DNA from: Magnetospirillum sp. 15-1
Lineage (GTDB): Bacteria; Pseudomonadota; Alphaproteobacteria; Rhodospirillales; Magnetospirillaceae
Reading direction: 5' to 3'
DNA: 64,000 nt
NCBI RefSeq assembly: GCF_900184795.1
Contig: NZ_FXXN01000028.1
Coordinates: 838,632 to 902,631, forward strand
Shown here: piece after piece, positions 55,326 through 64,000 of the stretch
How positions within the stretch are numbered: the stretch's first letter is position 1
How the letters are laid out: every line of letters begins with the position of its first letter
Notes under the pieces: generated by a model
Seen by the model: only the letters and a program-made list of their open reading frames with translations
Databases searched by the model: none
What the model was told of the DNA's origin: nothing
Position numbers and translations under genes: made by a program

Positions 55326-56195
55326 ATGACCTTCGTGCGGCACAAGGATGGCTCTGGCATCAAGGTCGAGCAATTGGTCGCTCACTTCGAGGGGAAGGGC
55401 GGCGGCTCGTCGCTTCTGAAGCGGTGCGTCCATTTCGAGGATTGCGGCGCGGTGGGGCGTCATGGCGAACTGCGGCTGCGGTCGGCCTTCCAGCCGCTGT
55501 TTCTCGCCGCGACCATGGCGGCGGTGGCGCACGAGGCCTTGTTGCGGGTGCACGATGTCAAGATGCGGGCCGTTTCCCCCGAACAGGCCTTCAAGATCCC
55601 GAAGACGCCGGAGCAGATCGTCCATTTCGACCGCCTGTGCCGGACCATCCACGCCATCAATTTCGTGACCCAGGCCCAGCCCGACGCCGTCCTGTATCTG
55701 AACGTCGACGGCCGCCATCTCCTGAACGTTCACAACGGCACTCATGGCAGTTTCTTCGAGACCCTGCTGGGCTATTGCGGCCTGCGGCCGACTCAGGTGG
55801 TGCTGGAGATTCTGGAATCGCGCATCGGCGATCTGGACCGTCTGGTCGAGGCCATTGCCGCCTATCAGCGGCGTGGCTTCCGCGTCGCCATCGACGATTT
55901 CGGCTGCCGGCACTCCAATTTCGACCGGCTGTGGCGCCTGTCACCCGACATCGTCAAGCTGGACCGCAGCCTGATCGTCCAGTCCACCGTCAACCCACGG
56001 GCCCGGCAGATCCTGCCCAAGCTGGTGGATATCATCCACGATCTGGGGGCGCGGGTGGTGTGCGAGGGGATCGAAACCGTCGGACAGCATGCGCTGGCCG
56101 TGAATTCCGGTGTGGATATGCTGCAAGGTTATCTCTACGCCAAGCCGGCCCCTCACCTGCAATACCGCCCCCAATCCCAGATGGCGGCGTCATGA
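55326..56195 (+). CDS. Stand-alone EAL-domain c-di-GMP phosphodiesterase
   Basis: A 289-residue protein with a ~50-residue N-terminal part and an EAL domain. Catalytic motifs are complete: EALLR, LYLNVDG (metal-ligand Asn), EILESR, AIDDFG, VKLDRS and CEGIET. So active hydrolysis of c-di-GMP is expected. ATG 55326 follows GAGGAGAG; an earlier in-frame start at 55299 lacks a ribosome site. It is transcribed divergently from the cysE-encapsulin operon and shares the palindromic region with it. No sensory domain is seen. Confidence 0.88.
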   Translation: MTFVRHKDGSGIKVEQLVAHFEGKGGGSSLLKRCVHFEDCGAVGRHGELRLRSAFQPLFLAATMAAVAHEALLRVHDVKMRAVSPEQAFKIPKTPEQIVHFDRLCRTIHAINFVTQAQPDAVLYLNVDGRHLLNVHNGTHGSFFETLLGYCGLRPTQVVLEILESRIGDLDRLVEAIAAYQRRGFRVAIDDFGCRHSNFDRLWRLSPDIVKLDRSLIVQSTVNPRARQILPKLVDIIHDLGARVVCEGIETVGQHALAVNSGVDMLQGYLYAKPAPHLQYRPQSQMAAS

Positions 56196-56503
56196 CCGCC
56201 TCGACGCTTCGGGGGAGAGGGGGGGGGCTTATCAATATCCATTAAGTGATAGATACTAGGGTGTGGACGGAAGGGCTGGGCCGTGGATTTATGCGGCGCG
56301 ACGGCCTTTCACATGGGATTTTCCGGCGAGAATATGTGTCGATTTCCCCTTGCCTGGAATGCCGTCTCGCTATATCCAGGCTGTAATCATATTAGATTGA
56401 ATACAACGCTCTGATCAGAGGCTCGCCCATTCGGGCTTTCGGCGCATCCACCGTTATATAGATTGACACTATAACGGTGGGCGGCGCCGGAGCAGAGGAG
56501 CAA
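56196..56503 (+). promoter_or_regulatory. Leader region of the TonB receptor with ModE-box-like dyad
   Basis: A 308-bp non-coding region. The key element is a perfect 11-bp inverted repeat CCACCGTTATA (56448-56458) / TATAACGGTGG (56470-56480). Its core, CGTTATAT ... CTATAACG (56452-56476), closely resembles the ModE operator of E. coli modA (CGTTATAT ... ACATAACG, one base shorter). It lies 24 bp before the receptor ATG. A run of nine G (56219-56227) is also present. No protein-coding frame is convincing. Confidence 0.65.
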
Positions 56504-58552
56504 ATGGAGGAAGAATTGAAGAGCACGTTCGCCGTCCTGGCCGCCTGCACCGCCCTGGTGCCCGTTTCCACCCTGGCTTCCGAGGTGTTCAGCCTGGGAC
56601 AGGTCAACGCTTCCGCCTCGGCGATGGGCAGTACCGCCATGGGCGGCTCGACCGTCACCCAGGACGACATCCAGCAATTCAACCGTGAATCCCTGGACCG
56701 CGCCCTCGATCTGGTTCCCGGCGCCGCCATTTCCTACGGCGGCGTGCGCGGCGAGCGTACCGTCGCCATTCGCGGCTTTGACCGCTGGCGCGTTCCGCTC
56801 TACATCGACGGTATCCGTGTCTACCTGCCCGCCGACAACCGCATCGACTACAGTCTGTTCGGCACTGCCGATATCGCCGAAATCCAGGTTTCCAAGGGCT
56901 TCACCTCGGTGATCGACGGTCCCGGCGCCATGGGCGGCTCGGTCAATCTGGTCAGCCGCAAGGTGACCCAGCCGACCGAGCTGGACTTGCGTTTCGGCAC
57001 GATGATGAACAACGGCGGCACCTTCAACGGCTTCCAGGCCGATGCCTTCGGCGGCGCCCGCCTGGGCGACTGGTACGTCCAGGGCTCGGCGTCGGAGAAC
57101 CTGCGGACCTTCTTCAGCCTGTCCGACGACTATCGGGCCACCACCATGGAGAACGGCGGCAAGCGCGACCATTCCCGCCGCGAGAACATGAAGGTCAACG
57201 TCAAGGTGGGCTACGAGCCGTCGCCCTTCGACGAGTACAGCCTGAACATCATCAACCAGACGGGCAGCAAGGAGGTCCCCTTCAACGAGGTTCCCGGCGC
57301 CACCGCCCGCAACTGGACCTGGCCCGCCTGGGATAAGCAGAGCATCTACTGGATTTCCAAGACCGGCCTGGATGAGAAGGGCTCCTACATCAAGGTCAAG
57401 GCCTTCGCCGACCGCTTCTTCAACGAGATCGACACCTACGACAACGCCGATTTCACGTCGCTGAGCTCCACCAGCGCCAGCCGCAGCTACTACGAGGATT
57501 TCGCCACGGGCGCGACGGCCGAGGGCGCCTGGGCCATGTTCGACGGCCAGAACGTCTTCAAGACGGCGCTGCACTATCGCCATGACATCCACACCGAGTG
57601 GAACGACTATTTCCGCGGATCGCCTCCCACCGGCGCCACCGAGCCCCACCAGCGGCAACTGGAGGACACCTGGTCGCTGGCGGTCGAGAACACCTTCCAT
57701 CCCACCAAGGATTGGGACGTGGTCCCCGGGGTCAGCTACGATTACCGCCACCTGATCAAGGCGCAGGATTTCATCCTGGGTAATACCGGCGGCACCAATA
57801 TGTCCAACCGGCCCTACGCCTATCCGCGCGGCGATGCCCACGCGCTGAACCCGCAACTGGCCGTGGCCTATCGCTACGATGATGCGGGTTCGGTCCATGC
57901 CTCGGTGTCGCGCCGTACCCGCTTTCCCACCCTGTTCGAGCGCTTCAGCACCCGGTTCACCACCTTCCAGAACAATCCCACCCTGCGGCCGGAGAAGTCC
58001 AACAACCTGGAGGCGGGCGTCACGCAGACCATCGGTCACACCAAGCTGGGCGCCAACGTGTTCCAGAGTTGGCTGGAGGACACCATCACCTCGGTTCCCC
58101 TCACGACCTCGCTCAGTCAGAACCAGAACGTCGCCAAGGCCATTCACAAGGGCTTCGAACTGGAGATCAGCCACGCCGTCACCCCGGACCTGGAAATCGG
58201 TGCCAATTACGCCAACCTGCTGCGCACCGTTCCCGACAAATCGACCATCCTGGTCGATACCCCCCGCCACAAGGCCTTCGCCTACGCCAACTGGAAGCCG
58301 CTGGACGGATTGAGCGTGGTGCCCAGCGTCGAGATCGGCGGCGAGCGGCACCTCCAGAAGGCCAATCCCAGCACCATGTATTTCGACGGCGGCGAATACG
58401 TGGTGGCCAACCTCAAGGCGGGCTATCAGTTCACCGAGCAGGTCTACGCCGAGGCCGGCGCCAACAACCTGCTGGACGCCAATTACAAGATTTCCGACGG
58501 CTATCACGAGGAAGGGCGCAACTTCTTCGCCAACCTTCGGCTCAAGTTCTAG
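56504..58552 (+). CDS. TonB-dependent outer-membrane receptor
   Basis: A 682-residue receptor with signal peptide (FAVLAACTALVPVSTLASE), a plug domain (LDRALDLVPGAAISYGGVRGERTVAIRGFD, LYIDGIRVYLPAD, EIQVSKGFTSVIDGPGAMGGSVNLVSRK) and a barrel ending in the C-terminal aromatic FANLRLKF. It imports a substrate too scarce or large for porins. A ModE-box-like operator precedes it and a ModE-type gene follows downstream, which suggests molybdate, tungstate or a Mo chelate; iron is the alternative. ATG 56504 has AGAGGAG upstream; GTG 56477 falls inside the operator and was rejected. Confidence 0.9.
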   Translation: MEEELKSTFAVLAACTALVPVSTLASEVFSLGQVNASASAMGSTAMGGSTVTQDDIQQFNRESLDRALDLVPGAAISYGGVRGERTVAIRGFDRWRVPLYIDGIRVYLPADNRIDYSLFGTADIAEIQVSKGFTSVIDGPGAMGGSVNLVSRKVTQPTELDLRFGTMMNNGGTFNGFQADAFGGARLGDWYVQGSASENLRTFFSLSDDYRATTMENGGKRDHSRRENMKVNVKVGYEPSPFDEYSLNIINQTGSKEVPFNEVPGATARNWTWPAWDKQSIYWISKTGLDEKGSYIKVKAFADRFFNEIDTYDNADFTSLSSTSASRSYYEDFATGATAEGAWAMFDGQNVFKTALHYRHDIHTEWNDYFRGSPPTGATEPHQRQLEDTWSLAVENTFHPTKDWDVVPGVSYDYRHLIKAQDFILGNTGGTNMSNRPYAYPRGDAHALNPQLAVAYRYDDAGSVHASVSRRTRFPTLFERFSTRFTTFQNNPTLRPEKSNNLEAGVTQTIGHTKLGANVFQSWLEDTITSVPLTTSLSQNQNVAKAIHKGFELEISHAVTPDLEIGANYANLLRTVPDKSTILVDTPRHKAFAYANWKPLDGLSVVPSVEIGGERHLQKANPSTMYFDGGEYVVANLKAGYQFTEQVYAEAGANNLLDANYKISDGYHEEGRNFFANLRLKF

Positions 58553-58561
58553 CCGGCGGTC

Positions 58562-59371
58562 ATGGCGAGGCCGGCGCAATGGCCCGATCGCGAAAATCCC
58601 TGGCCGGCCGCGCTCTCGTTCAGCCTGCACGGGGCGGTGTTGGTGGCGGTGCTGGTCCTGGCCGCGCCGTCGCCCGTTCCGTCTCCTCTGCCTCCGGCGG
58701 TCATGGTCGAGTTGATCGGCATGGCCGGCGGCGGCGGCGCGGCTTCGCCGGCCGGCCGGTCGGCGGGAGGAGAGGCGGGCGAGGTTCTTTCGCCGGTAAT
58801 TCCGGCCATGGCGCCCCAGCCGGTGGTACCGGTCGCGGAAGCCGCGGCCGTGCGTCCCGAGCGGACCTCGACCGTTCGACGGCCGAAGCGCCCGCCAGTT
58901 CCCCCCTCGCCAACCCAGGAGACGTCTTCCGCCGCCAAATCCGTCGCCTCCGAGGCGACAACGGGTGTCACCCCATCGGTGACGGCGGCGGGGGACGGCC
59001 AATCGGACGGGGCCGTGGAAAGTGGAGCCGTGGGAAGCGGCCGGGGCCAGGCTCGGACCGGAGATGGGGCGGGGAGCGCTCCCGATATGGATGCCTATCT
59101 GGCGGCCCTGCGCCGGGCTATCCAGCGCGGCCTGGTCTATCCGGCGGTGGCCCGGCGGCTGGGATTGGCCGGGCTGGTCCGGGTGCGCTTCCAGGTGCTG
59201 GCCGACGGCGGGGTCGATCCGGGCTCGCTGGTGGTAACCGGCGGCAGCGATGACGATATTCTGCGGCGGGGTGCGCTCGACACCATCCGCCGCCTGTCCA
59301 CGTTTTCCCCACCGCCGGTGGGGAGCATCGGCGTCGAGGTGCCGGTGAGTTTCACACTGACCCAACGATAA
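58562..59371 (+). CDS. tonB: TonB-like energy transducer
   Basis: A 269-residue protein with an N-terminal membrane anchor (ALSFSLHGAVLVAVLVLAA), a long Pro/Ala/Ser-rich spacer (about 40-170), and a C-terminal TonB domain (AYLAALRRAIQRGLVYPAVARRLGLAGLVRVRFQVLADG). It transmits the proton motive force to the receptor encoded just before it (9-bp gap). No ExbB/ExbD genes are in the window, so it must share those of another system. Confidence 0.9.
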   Translation: MARPAQWPDRENPWPAALSFSLHGAVLVAVLVLAAPSPVPSPLPPAVMVELIGMAGGGGAASPAGRSAGGEAGEVLSPVIPAMAPQPVVPVAEAAAVRPERTSTVRRPKRPPVPPSPTQETSSAAKSVASEATTGVTPSVTAAGDGQSDGAVESGAVGSGRGQARTGDGAGSAPDMDAYLAALRRAIQRGLVYPAVARRLGLAGLVRVRFQVLADGGVDPGSLVVTGGSDDDILRRGALDTIRRLSTFSPPPVGSIGVEVPVSFTLTQR

Positions 59372-59390
59372 TCCATACGGGAGTTCCGTC

Positions 59391-60658
59391 ATGAAGGCCC
59401 TTTTGCGCGCCACCCTTGCTCTTGCCCTCGGCGGCCTCGTCCCCTGGAGCGCCGCCCAGGCGGCCGATACGGTCCGCGTCTTCACCAGCTATCCCCAGGA
59501 GATGATGGACCGCTACGAGCAGGCCTTCACCAAGGCCAATCCCGACATCAAGCTGGACTTCCAGTGGGGCCACGGCGGTGACGCCATGGCCACCTTGCGC
59601 CAGCCCGACCAGGGCGGCGTGGACGTGCTGTGGTCGCCAGCCCTGAAGGCCTTTCCCGCCTTGGCCAAGGGCGGCGCCTTCCGCCCGCTGGGCGATACCG
59701 CCAAGGGGATCGCCACCAAGGTGGGCGGCATGCCTCTGACCGACGGCAAGGGGACCTATGCCGCCTTCGAACTGGCCGGCTACGGCTTCGCGGTGCGGCC
59801 CGACTACCTGAGGGGGCATGGCCTGCCGGTGCCCCGTGACTGGAGCGATCTGGCCAAGCCCGCCTATGCCGGGCACGTCATCTTGCCGGTACCGTCCTCC
59901 ACCGGCTTCGCCCCGCCGATGATCGAGGTGATCCTGCAGCATCACGGCTGGGACAAGGGCTGGGCGCTGCTGGCCGAGATCGCCGCCAATGCCGAACTGC
60001 TGGATTCGGGCGGCGGTGTCGCCATGGTCAACGAACTGGCCGAGGGTACCAAGGGTATCGGCATGATCATCGATTTCTTCGTGCGCTCGGCCAAGGCCGA
60101 CGGCAAGCCGGTGACCTTCGTCTATCCCGAGATCACCGCCTATGTCCCCGCCCATGTGGCGATCACCGCCCAGGCCCCCCACGCCAAGGCGGCGGAGACC
60201 TTCGTGCGCTTCGTGCTGTCCGACGAGGGCCAGGCCCTGCTGATGACCCCCGAGGTCATGCGCCTGCCGGTGCGGCCGTCGGCCTATGCCAAGGCACCCG
60301 CCGATTTCCCCCGGCCCTTCGAGGGCCGGGCGGCCGCCTTCGTGTTCGACCCGGCCAAGGGCACTGCCCGCCAGTTCGCCATGACGGCGCTGTTCGATGC
60401 CTTCATCACCACCCGCCATGCCCAGTTGCGCGACGGCTTCGCCGCCATCCGCAAGGCCGAGGCCACCGGGGACAAGGCCCGCGCCGAGGCGGCCCGCCGG
60501 CTGCTGACCGGCGTGCCGGCCACCGAAGCCGAAATCGGTGCTCCCACCCTCAATGCCGCCCTGGAGGACATGGAGTCCGAGGGTGCCAAGGCGGTCAAGG
60601 CCCGCTGGACCCAGGCGGTCGGCGCCACCACCGCCCAGGCCCTGGCGGCCCTGGCGAA

Positions 60659-60662
<4 letters not shown>
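59391..60662 (+). CDS. Periplasmic solute-binding protein (type 2 PBP, Fe/oxyanion-like)
   Basis: A 423-residue exported protein (signal LALALGGLVPWSAAQA|AD). The fold is that of type 2 periplasmic binding proteins of the iron(III)/spermidine-like groups (VRVFTSYPQEMMDRYEQAF, GVDVLWSP, YGFAVRPDYL, PSSTGFAPPMIE, VYPEITAYVPAH). About 80 extra residues at the C-terminus form helices (AAIRKAEATGDKARAEAARRLL). No ABC permease or ATPase gene is near, so it is an orphan binding protein, possibly handing the ligand to another transporter or sensing it. Confidence 0.78.
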
Positions 60663-62002
<1,340 letters not shown>

Positions 62003-62020
62003 TCCCGGAGATAGCCGAGC

Positions 62021-63025
62021 ATGTTCGATATTCAGGCGGTAAGGCAAAAGCTCGGTACCGCCTTTCCCGGGGTATTGGCGGCGGTGACGGTGGGAATCGC
62101 CGCCTCGTTCCTGTCGGACCATTACGGCGGCCCGACCATGCTGTACGCCTTGCTGCTGGGCATGGCCTTTCACTTCCTGTCCCAGGAGGGGCGCTGCGTC
62201 GAGGGGATCGGCATCGCGTCCCGCTCGGTCCTGAGGGTCGGGGTGGCCCTGCTGGGCATGCGCATCACCCTGGGCCAGATCGCCGAACTGGGGGGCGAAA
62301 CCCCGGCCCTGATGGTCGGCGCGGTGGCGTTCACCACCCTGGTGGGTCTGCTGGCGGCCCGGCTGATGCGGCTTTCCGGGGCGTTCGGCGTGCTGACCGG
62401 CGGCGCGGTGGCGGTGTGCGGCGCCTCGGCGGCCCTGGCCATCGCAGCGGTGCTGCCCCGCCACGAGCATTCCGAGCGTGATACCATCTTCACGGTGATC
62501 GGGGTGACCACGCTCAGCACCCTGGCGATGATCGTCTATCCCCTGGTGGTCGGCGCCTTCGGCCTGGGCGAGACCGAGGCGGGCATCTTTCTGGGCGGCA
62601 CCATCCACGATGTGGCGCAGGTGGTGGGGGCCGGCTACAGCGTCTCGGTCAAGACCGGCGACACGGCGACCTTCGTCAAGCTGTTGCGGGTGGCGCTGCT
62701 GCTGCCGGTGGTCATGGCGGTGTCGCTGGCCTTCGGGGGGCGCGGCGCCCAGGGGGAGAAGCCGCCGCTGTTGCCGCCGTTCCTGGTGGTTTTCGCCGTT
62801 CTGGTCGGCGTCAACAGCACCGGACTGGTGCCGCACGTCGCCACGGCGGCGATCAACGACCTGTCGCGCTGGTGCCTGGTCACCGCCATCGCCGGCCTGG
62901 GCATGAAGACCTCGCTCAAGGCCATGACCGAGCTGGGGCCGAAGCCGGTGCTTCTGCTGTTGGCGGAAACCGTGCTGATGGCGGCCCTGGTGATGGGGGT
63001 GCTGTTGGCTCAACGGGCGCTATAG
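62021..63025 (+). CDS. YeiH-family inner-membrane exporter (PF03601)
   Basis: A 334-residue protein with about ten transmembrane helices and the motifs of the YeiH/UPF0324 family: GGPTMLYALLLGMAFHF, RVGVALLGMRITLGQI, GGAVAVCGASAALAIAAVLP, GGTIHDVAQVVGAG. Family members are annotated as putative sulfate exporters. Molybdate and sulfate are chemical analogues, so a role in balancing oxyanions fits a Mo locus, but the substrate is not established. It lies 18 bp after the cytochrome gene. Confidence 0.85.
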   Translation: MFDIQAVRQKLGTAFPGVLAAVTVGIAASFLSDHYGGPTMLYALLLGMAFHFLSQEGRCVEGIGIASRSVLRVGVALLGMRITLGQIAELGGETPALMVGAVAFTTLVGLLAARLMRLSGAFGVLTGGAVAVCGASAALAIAAVLPRHEHSERDTIFTVIGVTTLSTLAMIVYPLVVGAFGLGETEAGIFLGGTIHDVAQVVGAGYSVSVKTGDTATFVKLLRVALLLPVVMAVSLAFGGRGAQGEKPPLLPPFLVVFAVLVGVNSTGLVPHVATAAINDLSRWCLVTAIAGLGMKTSLKAMTELGPKPVLLLLAETVLMAALVMGVLLAQRAL

Positions 63026-63126
63026 CCCTGGACAACATAGCGAAAAATCAATAACTTATCCATCGTTCCCATTGACCTTTCCGGGGCGGGGGGCTACGCC
63101 ATCAGGATGATCAACGAGGCGAGCTC

Positions 63127-63555
63127 ATGGCGGACAAACCCGATCTTCGCGTCCAGGTACGCATTGTTCCCCTGATTGGCCCCGGCAAGATGGAATTGCT
63201 GGAGGCCATCGATCATCACGGCTCCATCTCGGCGGCGGCCCGGGTGCTGGGCATGGCCTATCCCAACGCCTGGAAGATGGTGGACAGCCTGAACCGCCAT
63301 TTCCGCGAGCCCCTGGTCATCCGTGTCATGGGCGGGCGGCGGGGCGGCGGCGCCTCGCTGACCGAGACCGGGCGGGCGGTGTTGGGCATCTACCGTTCGG
63401 TGGAGGCCAAGGCGAAGATCATGTTCGCCGGCGATCTCGACGCGCTGAGCCACCTGCTGGCCCTGGATTCCGACTGGGACGCCTGTCCCGGTCTCGAGGA
63501 CGGCATGGACTCGCCGGCCTGTCGCTCCAGGAAGCGCAAGCCCGCGCCCACTTGA
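63127..63555 (+). CDS. ModE-type regulator without a molybdate-binding (MOP) domain
   Basis: A 142-residue protein with a ModE N-terminal winged helix (LLEAIDHHGSISAAARVLGMAYPNAWKMVDSLNRHF, GGRRGGGASLTETGRAVLGIYRSVEA). The C-terminal MOP/TOBE pair that binds molybdate in E. coli ModE is absent; only a ~40-residue tail with two cysteines remains. It is a candidate for binding the ModE-like box before the TonB receptor, with Mo sensing by another protein or by the tail. nifQ follows 64 bp later. Confidence 0.88.
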   Translation: MADKPDLRVQVRIVPLIGPGKMELLEAIDHHGSISAAARVLGMAYPNAWKMVDSLNRHFREPLVIRVMGGRRGGGASLTETGRAVLGIYRSVEAKAKIMFAGDLDALSHLLALDSDWDACPGLEDGMDSPACRSRKRKPAPT

Positions 63556-63619
63556 CGAAAATCATACCGGTGCCGTCGTCCAGCCCGTAATATCCGCCCG
63601 GCAATAGCGGGAGGGTGGC

Positions 63620-64000
63620 ATGGCGGTCATTTGCCAGACCGGGCTCAATTGGGGAAGCGAGTGGCTGCTGCGGTATTCCGTCGGCCGCGACGATCCCGAC
63701 ATTCGCGCCCTGGCCTGCATCCTGACCCACCGCTGCTCTTGCGCCGAGACTCCCTATCGCCGCGCCCTGGGCCTTGATCCCGAGGAGATCGAGGCCATAA
63801 CCACCCGCTATTTCCCGGCGGCCGAGGCGGCGGGGTGGCCCATGGGCGGCTGCTGGCGGCGGCATACCTCCGAGTTCAGTCCTCCGGGCGGCTTTTGCCG
63901 CGACATGGGGGGCGATGACGATCCGGCCCACGGCCGCTTCAGCCGCTCGCTGCTGGAGCAGGAGGAGCAGGATCTCTGCCGCCTGTTCCTCAACCACGCC
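63620..64000 (+). CDS. nifQ: NifQ, molybdenum donor for nitrogenase cofactor (3' end outside window)
   Basis: An open frame from ATG 63620 (GGGAGGGTGG upstream) to the window end, 127 residues. It resembles the N-terminal two thirds of NifQ: IRALACILTHRC, GLDPEEIEAITTRYFPA, a polar middle, and QEEQDLCRLFLNHA. The defining Cys-x4-Cys-x2-Cys-x5-Cys cluster lies after the visible part. NifQ delivers molybdenum to NifEN/NifH for FeMo-cofactor synthesis. Its place after a ModE-type gene links the transport genes to nitrogen fixation. Confidence 0.8.
   Translation, partial: MAVICQTGLNWGSEWLLRYSVGRDDPDIRALACILTHRCSCAETPYRRALGLDPEEIEAITTRYFPAAEAAGWPMGGCWRRHTSEFSPPGGFCRDMGGDDDPAHGRFSRSLLEQEEQDLCRLFLNHA

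Noticed and set aside
56219-56227. Run of nine G as a phase-variation tract
   Set aside because: It is ~277 bp before the receptor start and ~24 bp after the EAL stop, outside any promoter spacer or reading frame I can identify.
63419-63997. 192-codon minus-strand frame at the right end
   Set aside because: The plus strand has an open NifQ-like frame with a good ribosome site; the minus frame has no recognisable features.

Overview
This 64 kb window is GC-rich and almost fully coding, with genes packed in ATGA, GTGA or TAATG overlaps. Its content points to an alphaproteobacterium, probably a Rhodospirillales / Magnetospirillum-like diazotroph. The supporting genes are a DUF1476-type F1 zeta inhibitor, an N-type Na+/H+ ATPase operon, a NorF-like fragment, a large set of PAS/histidine-kinase/c-di-GMP proteins, and the start of nifQ at the right edge. 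The taxonomic placement is inference; no rRNA, tRNA, CRISPR array or insertion sequence was seen.

Left part (1-20.6 kb): a NorF-like fragment; an arsenic resistance operon (arsR-arsC-arsC-acr3-arsD-arsA) with a well-formed promoter/operator; a divergent pair encoding a trypsin-like protease and a TraT-like lipoprotein; then a complete-looking aryl-polyene-type lipid/pigment cluster (apeC to apeR order, 7.4-20.6 kb). The cluster has two ACPs, ketosynthases and a chain-length factor, dehydratases, a ketoreductase, a thioesterase, acyl/glycosyl transferases, an MMPL exporter, a LolA-like carrier and a lipoprotein. A strong intrinsic terminator lies in the middle of it.

Middle (20.6-43.7 kb): a block of signalling genes. 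On the minus strand are a sensor kinase, REC-HDOD, REC with a degenerate HD-GYP, a degenerate GGDEF-like protein, and a CbrA-like transporter-kinase. On the plus strand are a double-kinase hybrid, a 24-residue remnant of a response regulator, and REC-PAS-PAS-GGDEF-EAL. After these comes the N-ATPase operon atpDCQRBEFAG, which ends in an unexpected zeta-subunit gene.

Right part (43.8-64 kb): rubrerythrin, a CoA-binding/O-acetylhomoserine sulfhydrylase fusion and an RND pump precede the two most interesting loci. The first is a sulfur operon, cysE - DUF2325 - family 2A encapsulin - cysteine desulfurase with a long disordered N-terminus. It is divergent from an EAL phosphodiesterase gene, and a 19-bp palindrome is found twice between them and once more before a nearby 67-residue gene. 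The enzymes would make O-acetylserine and release sulfur from cysteine inside a protein shell. The second is a TonB-dependent receptor, TonB, solute-binding protein, di-haem protein and YeiH-type exporter, with a ModE-box-like dyad in front of the receptor and a ModE-type regulator plus nifQ behind. I read this as a candidate molybdenum-controlled outer-membrane uptake system feeding nitrogenase cofactor assembly.
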